Under the pieces are notes generated by a model. It had not been told where the DNA came from. It saw only the letters and a list, made by a program, of their open reading frames with translations, and made no database searches. A DNA stretch of 64,000 nt from Strix aluco. Its lineage: Eukaryota > Chordata > Aves > Strigiformes > Strigidae. The DNA lies in NCBI RefSeq assembly GCF_031877795.1, contig NC_133931.1, positions 26,472,264 to 26,536,263 of the forward strand. The letters are read 5' to 3'. Of the stretch, positions 1-41,870 are shown one piece after another. Made by a program: the position numbers and the translations under genes. Every line of letters starts with the position of its first letter. Within the stretch, counting starts at the first letter, position 1.

Positions 1-694
1 ACTAGCCTGTTCTTCTGCATCGCTGTAACACTACTGTATCTCAAACACAAGGAAACTTTGTCATGTGTAGTCCACACCCAAGAAAAACAATTACAAACTC
101 CAAGAGAAGAGACAAAAGCATACAATACTATGACACAATAAAGAAAAGTTAAAATTTCAAGTTGGAGTTACTGTAAATAAGTGATCTGTAAAAAGTCCTC
201 TTGAAATATTAACTTAATTCAGAACAAATCCTGTGCTGTGTAAAACTGGAAATATGTCTGCTAAACATTATACCTCAAAATAAATTTTTGTTAAAAAATA
301 AAAAAAATTAAGGGATTTTCAGAAAACTTATGAGTTGACAACCTCTCTTGCCAACCAGAATGCTCAAATTATTGCCTCAAAGTGAGCGGTCCATATCTCA
401 CCAAAAGCCATTAAATAGTTTTTATCTTATTCTAACAACAGTAAGCTTACTGTCTTATTTTCACGTACCTTTCCTTTTAAAGGCCTATGGCTTAGTGTTC
501 ACATATTTGAAAAATATTTGTAAATGAACAAAAATAAAGCTTAATAGCACACAGTATAAAAAATGATACATTTAAAAACCATTACATTATTATTACTGAA
601 AAGTGCACTACAATTAATCTGCAGGTCAGAGATGCTTTGATCTTGGACATCATTTCCATAATTAACTCCTTAATAAAGTTTTTCATCTTCTTAA
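1..694 (-). other. TMEM67 3' UTR and downstream flank
   Basis: AT-rich sequence after the stop codon. I found no AATAAA or ATTAAA hexamer on the minus strand here, so the transcript end either uses a variant signal or lies outside the window. Nothing else was recognised. Confidence 0.5.
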
Positions 695-32206
<31,512 letters not shown>

Positions 32207-33180
32207 GGCTACCCGCGGCCTCCTCTCGTACGGCAAGCGCGAGGGGCCCGCCCCGGGAGGCAAAGCGTTCGGGGCGGGGGGGCGCGGGCGCAGGGGACGA
32301 GCGCGGCGGAGGATTTGGGGTATCGGCTACGGAGGGGCAGGGAAGTGGGGGGGGCGGGGGCCGAGCGGGGCGGGGGAGCGGCAGGCACCGAGCAGCTGCA
32401 AACGGAGCAGTGGAGGTAGGAGGATTCTGTTTGGCTTGTTTTAGAACATGGAGCTGGATGAGATCAGTGGGAAGAAACAATCCAGAGAAGACAGAGGCCT
32501 GGTTTGCGTTTTCTGGTACCTCATCTCTAAAACTGCCACACAATGTATAATACAGATGTAATATTTGTGTTATTTCCCCATGAGGAGAAACTGGTAACAG
32601 GGCAAACACACAAAATGCCTAGAGGAGTGCTCCCCTTTTTCACCTGCCAGGATGCTCTTGTTTGTTACCAGAACTTTGCAGGGCACTTCATGTCCTGAAT
32701 TTTAATTATTCCTCACTGCTCCTTTCCAGTGTGCTAACTGCCAACTACCGTGATTCTCTGTTAGCATTTCTTGAAAGCTTTCCCACCAGATGCTTTATTC
32801 CTCATCAGTTTTCTTCTGCTGGGTTCAAAAAGTTTTTAAAGGCTGAGTTACTAGGTGAATCTACCATATATAATAGATTTTGTCTATAAAAAAAATGAAG
32901 CAGACAAGTACAGAACAAGCCTAAATACAGGGGAGAATACATAAAAGATAGGGAAAGGCAGGCAGGATAAACACTAGAATGAAATACCTCACCCGCACAA
33001 CCAAAGTAGTCTGCCTCTCCCCTTCCCTGCACGTGGCCTTACACCTTTCCTCTTCCCCTGCTCTGTCCCTGCCTGCTTTTCCTCCCAAAACCCAGACTTG
33101 AGCCAACCCCGAGTTAGGTTAGAAATCCCGCCTGTAGCCATTGAAGAAGCGCAACCTCCCACTTGGTGCCTGAGGCATCC

Positions 33181-33760
33181 ACAGAATCACAGACTCATCT
33201 AGGTTGGAAAGGACCTTGAAAATCATCTAGTCCAACTGTTAACCTAACACTGACAGTTCCCAACTACACCATATCCCTAAGCGCTATGTCAACCCAACTC
33301 TTAAACACCTCCAGGGATAGGGACTCCACCACCTCCCTGGGCAGCCCATTCCAACGCCTAACAACCCGTTCTGTAAAGAAATGCTTCCTAATATCCAGTC
33401 TAAACCTTCCCTGGCGCAACTTGAGGCCATTACCTCTTGTCCTATCACTTATTACTTGGTTAAAGAGACTCATCCCCAGCTCTCTGCAACCTCCTTTCAG
33501 GTAGTTGTAGAGGGTGATGAGGTCTCCCCTCAGCCTCCTCTTCTCCAGACTAAACAACCCCAGTTCCCTCAGCCGCTCCTCGTATGACATGTGCTCCAGA
33601 CCCTTCACCAGCTTCGTTGCCCTTCTTTGGACACGGTCCAGTAATTCAATGTCCTTTTTGTAGTGAGGGGCCCAAAACTGAACACAGTAATTGCGGTGTG
33701 GCCTCACCAGTGCTGAGTACAGGGGCAAGATCACTTCCCTGTCAAAAATAACCATCTGGC
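33181..33760 (-). mobile_element. CR1 LINE, young 5'-truncated copy with 3' tail
   Basis: The minus strand keeps an open reading frame ending in the ORF2 C terminus: [39 protein letters not shown], then [11 protein letters not shown]. It is followed by the typical CR1 3' UTR, read on plus as cagaatcacagactcatcta. 5' truncation is normal for CR1. It lies between the two CpG islands, so between the TMEM67 and RBM12B promoters. Confidence 0.93.
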
Positions 33761-33901
33761 TCAGGCCAGTCAGCCCTGGGCCCCACCGGGCCTGCCTTCC
33801 TCCCTGCCCCTCTTCTTTGGCTGGGCAGCCACTGGGCCTAATGGAAACAAGAGACAACGTTTAACGCGCCAAAGCAACGGTGCTTTAAGTGACGCTGTCC
33901 C

Positions 33902-33910
33902 CTATATAAA
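33902..33910 (+). promoter_or_regulatory. TATA-like box
   Basis: ctatataaa lies about 45 bp before an NRF1 motif, at the edge of the RBM12B CpG island. It could serve an upstream RBM12B start site, but no transcript evidence is available here. Confidence 0.3.
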
Positions 33911-33954
33911 CCTTGGGTGTACACGGGGATGCCAAACAGGCCAGCAGGCCGAAG

Positions 33955-33964
33955 GCGCATGCGC
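33955..33964. promoter_or_regulatory. NRF1 site
   Basis: Perfect palindrome gcgcatgcgc, the NRF1 consensus. Confidence 0.6.
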
Positions 33965-34306
33965 ACTAGTAGCAGAGTGACTCCCCTCACCCCCCACACC
34001 CAGCCCCTCCGCGCGCCAAGGGAACGCGCATGAGTATTGACACGCACTGGGCGCGAGGCCGCGCACGTGCAGTCATGGCAGCGAGGGTTGCAGCAGCAGC
34101 CTCTTCCGCCCTGCCTCCCGGCGGCCTTCCGAGGTGCCGCGCGCTCGGGGCATGCGCGTGCAGGGTGGCGCTCGGCGGCGCGCCGCGGGGCGCGAGAGGG
34201 CCGGAAGGACTAGTGTGGGGTCAGCCGTGGGGGCGAGGGGAGGGGCTCGCGCAGGCGCAGTTCGGCTTCTCCGCAGAGCGTTGGGGGGGGCGGGGGCGGC
34301 GGAGGA

Positions 34307-34317
34307 CGCCATCTTGG
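34307..34317 (-). promoter_or_regulatory. YY1 site
   Basis: cgccatcttgg, the reverse complement of the YY1 core aagatggcg. Confidence 0.6.
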
Positions 34318-35536
34318 CGGTGCTGTGCCGGGAGCTGCGGAGAGCGGGGCTCGGCGCGGAGCCTGGCCTGCTGGCGTGTCCGGTGGGTGGATGGCGTGAG
34401 GGCGAGCGCCCGGCTTACTGGGGCACTGCGTGTAACCAAGGGCGCGGGGTTCGCGCCCTGAGCCGGTTCTCGGCAGCCCAACCCTCGCGGAATTGCTGCG
34501 CGGTTCCCTGAGCCGTGGCCTCCTCATGCTGCCTGGCTGCCCATCACCCTTACACCCCCCCCCCCCCCTCCTCTCCGGTGCCTCCCTTGAGCCCTGTCCC
34601 GGTGCCCCGTGGGGAGGCCGGGCTTCTCCGCGGGCTCGCATCACAAGCAGCCTCTGGCGGGCCGGAGCGTATGTACTGCGGGGCGGCCACCGCCTCACCC
34701 CGTTCCCTTCACTCTCTGTTGCCCATCCCGCCGCCCGCGGCCTTGGCCTTGGGCTTCGGCCCGCTCGCCCCTTCCGGGCTTGTGCTGCGCCGTCTGTGCT
34801 CGGAGCGGTGTAAGGGCCGCTACGGGCCGGCCCTCGAGGGGTGCTGCTGCTGGCGGGCGTCTCGCTGGCTTTCTCCAGCTCCCAGCGCTCGGAAGCGGCC
34901 CCGTGCTCAAGCCGGCCGTGTCGCGGGCCCAGCTGCAGAGCGCTCCCTCGCATCTCCCTTCAGCGATGTGAAAACTCATTAGCAACAGCTTACTTTGACT
35001 GTTAAGGCTTATTTTGAAGAATATTAGTCTAAGAAATCATTCTCTGATCCACCAGTTATTCTCATATTGGCCCAGTTTATAGTTGGGGTATTTATGTGGG
35101 TGTTCTTTCTAGCTCACCTGCTCACTGCATGCAGACTATGTAAACTCACAACGTTGTGGTAAAAATACTAGTCTAGTGCAGACTTAGTTTCCTACAATGT
35201 TTACAAGTTGGTTTTTTAGTGAAGTTTTAATGGTATTTGGAATTTGCTGAGGCTTTGGAAGTATAGGTGTTGAACTGTTTTCTAATTAACTCAGTTCAAA
35301 TACAAAATTTTTTAAAATGGTGTGCACACTTCTGTGCTTTTAAATTGGTGGCATGAAGTTGTCAATCTATTTATTATCTAAATCTTTGCTGTCTGAAGTC
35401 CTTCCTCAGTTAATGAATTGGTCTGAGTTTTGCGTGGCACTTTTCATCCCAAAAGTCACTCTTTTTGGTCATTCACTTAAAATTGTTGGATGGCTTGTCT
35501 ACACTTTCTACCAGTGCTTGATTGTTTAATATGCAG

Positions 35537-37440
35537 TCAGTAAAAGCTTATTGTTTGAACTTGCGTTTCTCTTTGTGGACTTCTTAAATACCGCATTATG
35601 ATCTGGAATCGCTGTGTATAGTTTTCACCACTGAAGGTTGTATGTTGTATCCATGGTACATCGTGGACAACGTTACGTTTATCACCGAAGAAGTACTGAG
35701 GAGATCTGTTCTGAATGCTGTTTAAAAGTTGGGATAAGAATGCAGAGTTGTGAAATTCAGAAATGCTACAGATTAAATACATCATGAAGTAGCAGGGCAG
35801 CGGATTTGATTTTTCAAGACATGAAGGTCCTATGAGAAAATTCTGCCTCCAATTCTCCTTGCTTTTGGGCATTGCCGTCACATCTGGTGGGAAGATACTT
35901 ATAAAGTATACTGGGTCTGGCTGGGATGGAGTTAACGTTCTTCATAGCAGCTAGTAATGGTTCTGTGTTTTGGATTTGTGGCTAAAAGAGTGTTGACAAC
36001 ACATCAGTGTTTTGGCTATGACTGAACAGCACTTGCACAGTGTCAAGGCTTTCTCTTTTCTTCCCCCACTCTGCCACCCCATCGAATATGCTGGGCATAG
36101 GCAAGAAGCTGGGAGGGGACACATCTGGGACAGCTGACCCAGGCTGACCAAAGGGATATTCCATGCCATGTAACATCATGCTCAGCAAAAATTGAGGTAG
36201 AGGAAGAAGGTGGTCTTTGTTTGATAGCTTTGTTTTTTGGGGGGAGATTTTTTTTTATTGGCTTCCAAGGTGGTGGCTATTCGGAGTCAGGCTGGACATC
36301 AATCAGCCTGTGGGAGGTGGTGAGTGATCTCCTTTGTTTCACTTTTTTCTCTTCACTGATTAAACTGTCTTTATCTTGACCCACAAGTTTTCTTGACTTT
36401 GTTCTTCTTATTTTCTTCCCCATCTCACTGGTGGGAACAAGGAGCGAATGATCAGCTGTGTGGATGCTTGGCTGCTGGCCAGGGTCAAGCCACCACAGAA
36501 GAACGGAGAACAGATGATCTTTAGTGAAGTTACTAAATAGGCAGTTGTTTTCAGTTGTGTTTACAAAGTGCTGGTGTAGAAGTGATGTAGAATCCATTAT
36601 TTACAGAATTTGGTCTTTGCTCTTTTTTGTTAAGGTCAGGTGGAGTGATAGTTACTGTTATCAATAGATAACTTGGCATCAGGATCTAGTGCTTTACGTT
36701 TGTTATTGAGCAAGGGGTTTGTACAAGGGATATTCTCAAACACTTGTCATTGGAGCATTGGGCTCTTCTTTTTAAAGGGATGTATCATTTGCTACAGAAG
36801 CTTGTGTTTGTTCTGAGAGTACTGTTGCTATGTCGTGCTATGTTAGATAATGTTGAAAATCAGGGTATGTTTCAGTCAGTGTGTTGAAGTGATTCTTGTT
36901 CTTATGTTTGAAAGGCAGTAAACAGAGGGAAAATCCTGAAGTTTGCTTTGTAAATTGAAGTACTCCCTGAAGTTTCTCCTGTTGGGATATTTCTGCTCAT
37001 TCATTTGATTGTCTTCACTGTGTACATTAAGTGTAGTGCTGGACTGGTGAGTAGCATACTCTTGTGGTGAACTTTGAAAGCAGGTGGATTTCAGAAGAAT
37101 GGACATGTCCTCTAATCTTGAGATGGACTTATGCATCTTTCAAGGACTCAAAAGAATTGAAGTGAGAGTTTTTCCCTCGATATACTGTCAGTCTGTTTCA
37201 TTTCAACAGTTCAGTGTGGCGCAATTGATGACCAAGTAATCTCATCGTGTTTTCATCATTTCCAGAAGTCAACTTAAATTTTTAATTTCTTTTGCTTCTA
37301 AAATGGAGACACAAAGATGCAGTGCATGGCATCTTGGAACATGGAAGGAGTTCTTCATAGTGTCCCGAATTGTGGGTTCATTACATGCTTGGCTTTAATA
37401 TTAGCCACTGCTATGGATGAGCTGCAGCAGTTGTAGCACA
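35537..37440 (-). pseudogene. unidentified coding-like antisense relic in RBM12B intron 1
   Basis: The minus strand shows consecutive stretches that look like former coding sequence. An 86-codon frame (37136-36876) is serine- and asparagine-rich and contains LEDMSILLKST and NFREYFNLQSKLQDF. Further peptide-like pieces upstream include HLCVSILEAKEIKNLS and NSHFNSFESLKDA, and downstream there is ETYPDFQHYLT. A 114-codon frame (35878-35537) contains FFGDKRNVVHDVPWIQH. Stops and frame changes separate them, and the LTR at 35911-36497 splits the unit. I do not recognise the family. It could be a decayed gene or retrocopy, or chance open frames. Confidence 0.35.
35911..36497 (+). mobile_element. 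solo LTR of an avian endogenous retrovirus
   Basis: Well-preserved copy: starts near ctgggtctggctgggatgga, contains tgttttggatttgtggctaa, gctgacccaggctgaccaaa and a tgcatgctcagc-like block. It then has an ATTAAA hexamer (36359-36364), and ends ggtcaagccaccaca. No gag, pol or env sequence adjoins it. gaaga at 36498-36502 is echoed at 35891-35895, a possible target duplication if the left end is slightly further out. It is inserted in RBM12B intron 1. Confidence 0.85.
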
Positions 37441-37498
37441 GTATGTAAAGTGAAGTACAGATATCAGCCATTAATTATGTTTCGTTTTCTTTCCACAG

Positions 37499-37544
37499 TT
37501 AAGTTGATTTTACAGAATTTATCAGGTCTTCAAAGCAGAAACAG
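37499..37544 (+). other. RBM12B: predicted 5' UTR exon of RBM12B
   Basis: A 46-nt segment bounded by a good acceptor (ttttctttccacag) and a good donor (CAG|GTAAGC), between the CpG island and the coding exon. It has no ATG. RBM12B genes are known to have non-coding 5' exons; the assignment is inference. Confidence 0.55.
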
Positions 37545-38295
37545 GTAAGCTGCCAAAAGCTTAACACTTCTCACTGAGTATTGTGACAAGATCGTACGTG
37601 GCCTTTTTTTCTCACAGACTTGTGGCTGGGAAGTAGGATATGCTCTCCTGAGTGCATGTGGCTGCTGCAGTTAATGCTCTGACTACATGAAAGAGCCAAC
37701 AGTTTTGAACGCTGAGAAAACGTACATTATTGAACAGAACTGATCACTGGGTAGAGCAACTTGTCAAAGCAGTAAAGTCATCACTGCTGGTGAATTACTT
37801 CATTTTCCAGCGACACAGTTATCCTTTTTCCTTTCTCCTTTTATCATCTAGTATTTTCTGTGTTACGATCACAAGTGTCCTGTTCAAAAGTACACAGGAT
37901 TTTTTTTGATCCTTAGGACTGGGCAGAGATCTCTGGCATACAGTAACTATGCTGTGAAAGACTTCAGGTGCTTCTAGGTATTGTGGATGGTGAGGAGTGA
38001 CTTAGGTGGATTTTGTTGCCCTTAGGATAGGGAATATTGATAGACTTGTGCACGTGTGCCGGTGGAGTAGCTAATTGTTCTGACTAATCAACTTTCAGTG
38101 AATCTTGTTTTAATCTTGTTCTTGTGAACTTGTGGGTTTTTTTTGATACCTTCTGTTTAGATTGAGACAAGGACATTCATTAAAAAGGCTCTAGCTTCTT
38201 AAGTGTTAAGATACTGTAATAGCTGAGTACTAAAGACGTGCTATCATGTGTACCTTTTTGTCTGCAGGTGATTTTTGCTGTGGGTTGAGCTCAGC

Positions 38296-40392
38296 ATGGC
38301 TGTAGTCATCCGTTTACAGGGGCTTCCTGTTGTTGCGGGTCCTGCAGATATTCGTCGTTTCTTCTTGGGATTGAATATTCCTGATGGAGGTGTGCATATT
38401 ATTGGAGGAGAGATTGGGGAGGCTTTTATTATATTTGCAACAGATGAAGATGCACGGCGTGCCATGAGCTGTTCAGGAGGGTTTATCAAGGACTCGCGCA
38501 TAGAGCTCTTTCTCAGCAGCAAGGCAGAAATGCAGAATACCATAGAAATGAGCCGGAAGCGATTTGACCGTGGGGGACGAGAAACTATGTCTGGTTCTAG
38601 AAGAACAGGTACTAATGGTTCTGGTGCATCAGGTGTTGGAGACATTCCACATTTAGTCACGCCTTTTCCAAAAGGAATAAGTAAACCTGGTTATGGTCCA
38701 CCAAATCATCCAGAGGCTGGTTTCCATACCAACGGCACAAGACATGGTGATATAGGTATACCTAAATCAAACTATCAGTCGAGAAAGGATTCTCATCCAT
38801 TTAACCCAGATGATCTTTACTTATTTCTACGTGGTATACCTTACTCTGCAACAGAAGTTGAAGTACGTGCTTTCCTTTCTGGGATACGAGTGGATGGAGT
38901 GATTCTGATAAAGCATCGCAATGGTTTAAACAATGGTGATTGCTTGGTAAAATTTGCTACGCCTGGTGATGCCTTAGAAGGACTTAAACGTCATAGACAG
39001 TACATGGGTCAGAGGTTTATAGAAATTAGCCCATCTACAGAGGAACGGTGGATCGAATATGGTGGGAGGGTAGACATGCCAAATGAAATAGATCACTTCT
39101 TGTGCGAAGATCGTTCTCCAAGAAGTTCGGGCTACATGCATTCAAGGAAGCATTCTCATTCAAGATCGCCAAGGAGACGAACACGTTCTCGTTCATCTCC
39201 CAACCATGAATATTACATACACTTAAGAAATCTGTCTGCTAATGTGGAGAAGAGAGATTTGAGAGCTTTTTTCCCCGATGTGGATATAGGCAGCAAACAG
39301 ATAAAGATTCTAACGGATAAGCATCAGAGGAGGACTAGAGATGCCTTTGTGGTGATAAGGAGTGAGAGAGATTATCAGGCTGCTTTGGAATGTCATAGAA
39401 AGGTTCTTCTCAATCGTCCCGTTTACATTTTTCCAATTTCAAGAAAGTCAATGTTGAAAATAATTGATTCTTGTGAGAGGAAAAGATCACAGGACAGAGA
39501 TCATCCTGGACAGGCCATACCGGAAAAAAGTTACCGGGAAGGTCATTCTGGACCTAAGATTTGTGTTTATGTAAGGAATTTTCCATTTGATGTGTCAAAA
39601 ATTGAAGTGCAAAAGTTCTTTGCGAGATTTGATATTGATGAAGATGACATTTACTTGCTCTATGATGACAAAGGAGTTGGGCTCGGAGAAGCATTAGTGA
39701 AGTTTAAATCTGAAGAACAAGCCATGAAAGCAGAGAATTTAAATCGTCGAAGATTCTTGGGAACAGAGGTATTAATAAGACTTATATCTGAAGAGCAGAT
39801 GCAGAAATTTGGTGTAACTGTACCATTGTCTGCGCCAAATGAAATGCAGGGTCATTCACATCCATATGACAGGGGTGAGCTTTCTCGTCCAGTTGGTTCA
39901 CCATCTGGGCCACCACAAGGGCCACCCATGCATTCATTTGGTCCCCCTGGGAACTTTAGGCATCCTTCTGAATTTAGGCACCCCCCTGAGGACTTCATGT
40001 GCCCTCCTAAGGATTTTAGAGGTCCGCCACCCCTCATGGATTTTGGTGGTGACAGTGAACCTTTTGGCAGAATGGAGTTTGGGAATAATAAAATGGGAAG
40101 TTTTCCTGAAGGAAGATTTATGCCAGATCCGAATTTCAGTGGTGGTTCTGAACGTGTTGTTCCTATTCGATTGAAAAATTTACCTTTTAAAGCCACTCCT
40201 AATGAGATTCTGGATTTTTTCTATGGCTACCGAGTGATACCAGAGTCAGTTTCTGTACAGTACAACGAACAAGGATTACCTTCGGGTGATGCCATCGTTG
40301 CTATGACAAACTATGAGGAGGCTATGGCTGCTATTAATGAACTGAATGATAGGCCAATTGGTCCACGGAAAGTGAAGTTGAGCTTGCTGTAA
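38296..40392 (+). CDS. RBM12B: RBM12B, RNA-binding motif protein 12B
   Basis: A nuclear RNA-binding protein with RRM domains of the hnRNP-F/H-like (quasi-RRM) kind. A single coding exon of 698 codons opens MAVVIRLQGLPVVAG. RRM-like domains: 1 at residues 1-80, 2 at about 175-250 (LYLFLRGIPY), 3 at about 306-380 (YYIHLRNLS), 4 at about 421-495 (KICVYVRNFPFDV) and 5 at about 623-698 (IRLKNLPFKA). An RS-like basic stretch (about 285-303) lies before RRM3, and a Pro/Phe-rich linker (about 530-590) before RRM5. The exon begins at the acceptor tctgcag ending 38267, leaving a 28-nt 5' UTR. The ATG has A at -3 and G at +4. It is about 300 residues shorter than human RBM12B (about 1001 aa from memory), because the mammalian FRRPPEEDF-type repeats are almost absent. 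Confidence 0.97.
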   Translation: MAVVIRLQGLPVVAGPADIRRFFLGLNIPDGGVHIIGGEIGEAFIIFATDEDARRAMSCSGGFIKDSRIELFLSSKAEMQNTIEMSRKRFDRGGRETMSGSRRTGTNGSGASGVGDIPHLVTPFPKGISKPGYGPPNHPEAGFHTNGTRHGDIGIPKSNYQSRKDSHPFNPDDLYLFLRGIPYSATEVEVRAFLSGIRVDGVILIKHRNGLNNGDCLVKFATPGDALEGLKRHRQYMGQRFIEISPSTEERWIEYGGRVDMPNEIDHFLCEDRSPRSSGYMHSRKHSHSRSPRRRTRSRSSPNHEYYIHLRNLSANVEKRDLRAFFPDVDIGSKQIKILTDKHQRRTRDAFVVIRSERDYQAALECHRKVLLNRPVYIFPISRKSMLKIIDSCERKRSQDRDHPGQAIPEKSYREGHSGPKICVYVRNFPFDVSKIEVQKFFARFDIDEDDIYLLYDDKGVGLGEALVKFKSEEQAMKAENLNRRRFLGTEVLIRLISEEQMQKFGVTVPLSAPNEMQGHSHPYDRGELSRPVGSPSGPPQGPPMHSFGPPGNFRHPSEFRHPPEDFMCPPKDFRGPPPLMDFGGDSEPFGRMEFGNNKMGSFPEGRFMPDPNFSGGSERVVPIRLKNLPFKATPNEILDFFYGYRVIPESVSVQYNEQGLPSGDAIVAMTNYEEAMAAINELNDRPIGPRKVKLSLL

Positions 40393-40412
40393 AGGAGGAA
40401 AAGATGCTCTAG

Positions 40413-40968
40413 AATAAAATGTTCTAGATTTGACAGTATTGACAGTTATTTTCACTTTTTTAATTACTGGAAGATGCAGAAGAAAGTTCCCATCAACGGT
40501 TGTAAATAATATCTAGTTCAGTTGTTTAGCTCTTGGTTGAAATATCTGTATGGTTAAGATATGAGAACTGTTTTGTGCCTACTTCTTGTGGCAGAGAAGA
40601 GCCCAGAGATTCTGGAGGACACTGAATGTCTTACATCAAGGTATAAAGGCATGGAGTTGCAATGCTTTGGGTTGGTTTGGTTTTTTTTTAGTTTGCTTTA
40701 ATTCCATGTCCCATGACTTTGCATCAAATAAAAATGTGCTGGTTGACCACACAGACGGTTCAAATAGAAGAACTTCAGTGCTACCTGCATTAGTAAATAA
40801 CACTTCTTACTGAGGTTAGCATAGTAAAACTAAAAAATGACTGATTTTTTTTTTTGTATAAACTGTTCAGGTTTTGTTCGGTTTCATGTGTTTGCAGGCA
40901 TTCCTATTAAAAGAAGAAAAAAGAGCTTCTGTTCACATTAGCTGGCTTTGCAACTTTTTTTAAATAAA
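40413..40968 (+). terminator. candidate RBM12B poly(A) signals
   Basis: AATAAA hexamers at 40413-40418 (only 20 bp after the stop), 40727-40732 and 40963-40968. The second or third is more likely to be the proximal site. More hexamers follow near 41478 and 42214, so longer 3' UTRs are possible. Confidence 0.45.
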
Positions 40969-41683
40969 AAAGAAATTGCCATTAAATGCGTGTCTTATAT
41001 TTAAAACTTGTATAGTTAATGGTCTCAACTATTAACGCTCAGCATACGTAGATCTTGGTGAGAATGATGCTGGCTACCTCCTCTGGAAAGAGTGAAGTAT
41101 TACAGTTTGTCAACACAGAAATAAATAGGTTGTTTACAAAGACTGCAAAATCTGTATTAATCCATTGGATAGGCCTCCTTGTTCTCCCCCCTTACTGTAG
41201 TACTTTGAGGCAGAAAATCAATGTTGGAATTAGATCAAGAATTCTGACTTTAGCCTGAGCTTTCACAGTGGTCTTTGTTTTATCTTCACATGCTCATAAT
41301 ATGGATATTAACTTACTAATGATGTCTGGATGCATTCCAGGTCAATCTCTGATTAGTTTTTAACTAACACCTGTCACTGGCAACCAAGCTGACAACCAAC
41401 TATGTTATTTTCTTATGTCATTATTTAGAATGCTTTGATTGGTTTGGTACCAGCATATTTAACTTGCAGGAAGAAATAAAAGCTAGCCTGTTTTGAGGAA
41501 AAAGTGTATCTTCAACATTCAGGCTTAGTAGGAAATTTTGGTTGTATGGATAAGGACTTTGTTGATATTGCACCTGGAGTACTAAGGAATTTAATGAAGT
41601 TTTAGTCCCCTCTCAGACTAAGACAACAAAGTTGCAATTTGGTGAAGACAACTTGTTTTAACATTTGCTCAGGCAATACAAAA

Positions 41684-41870
41684 AAAATCATAGATTCATA
41701 CAGTAGTTGAGATTGGAAGGGACCTGGAGGTCTCTAGTCTAACCCACTTCTCAAAGCAGTGTCAACTGGAACACTGGATTTTTTAATAGCACTGAGGCTA
41801 GAGACTCTACAGCCTCTCTGGGCAGCCTAGTCCAGTGACTAATCACCCTCATTGGTGGTCAAACCTTAAT
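41684..41870 (-). mobile_element. old CR1 LINE 3' fragment, antisense
   Basis: Read on plus: tcatagattcatacagtagt, then gattggaagggacctggagg and tctctgggcagcctagtcca, the reverse complement of the avian CR1 3' end. Diverged. Confidence 0.85.

Larger units (their letters stand above)
33940..34940 (+). promoter_or_regulatory. CpG island, probable RBM12B promoter and first exon
   Basis: About 1 kb of dense CpG starts just past the CR1. It carries several NRF1-like sites (33955, near 34150, near 34248), an ETS core ccggaagg at 34201-34208 and a YY1 site at 34307-34317. YY1 sites of this form usually lie at or just after the start site, so transcription probably begins near 34260-34310. A possible first-exon donor is CG|GTGGGT at 34382/34383. 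Long open frames here are a by-product of high GC. Confidence 0.75.

Noticed and set aside
32207-32263. N-terminal extension of TMEM67 upstream of 32206
   Set aside because: The open frame upstream begins with TTG, not ATG. The ATG at 32206 directly precedes a good signal peptide.
33264-33857. 197-codon minus-strand open frame as a host gene
   Set aside because: Its core is the CR1 reverse transcriptase C terminus, with typical CR1 flanks.
34030-34985. Several overlapping open frames of 80-247 codons on both strands
   Set aside because: They lie in the CpG island, where stop codons are rare. Their products are Arg/Pro/Ala-rich with no domain, and both strands are open at once.
38275-38295. 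Seven-codon upstream extension of RBM12B
   Set aside because: It would begin with TTG. The first ATG (38296) has a strong context and matches the family's MAVVIRL start.
38244-38660. 138-codon minus-strand frame opposite RBM12B
   Set aside because: Shadow of the RBM12B coding exon; the same holds for the frames at 39839-40196.
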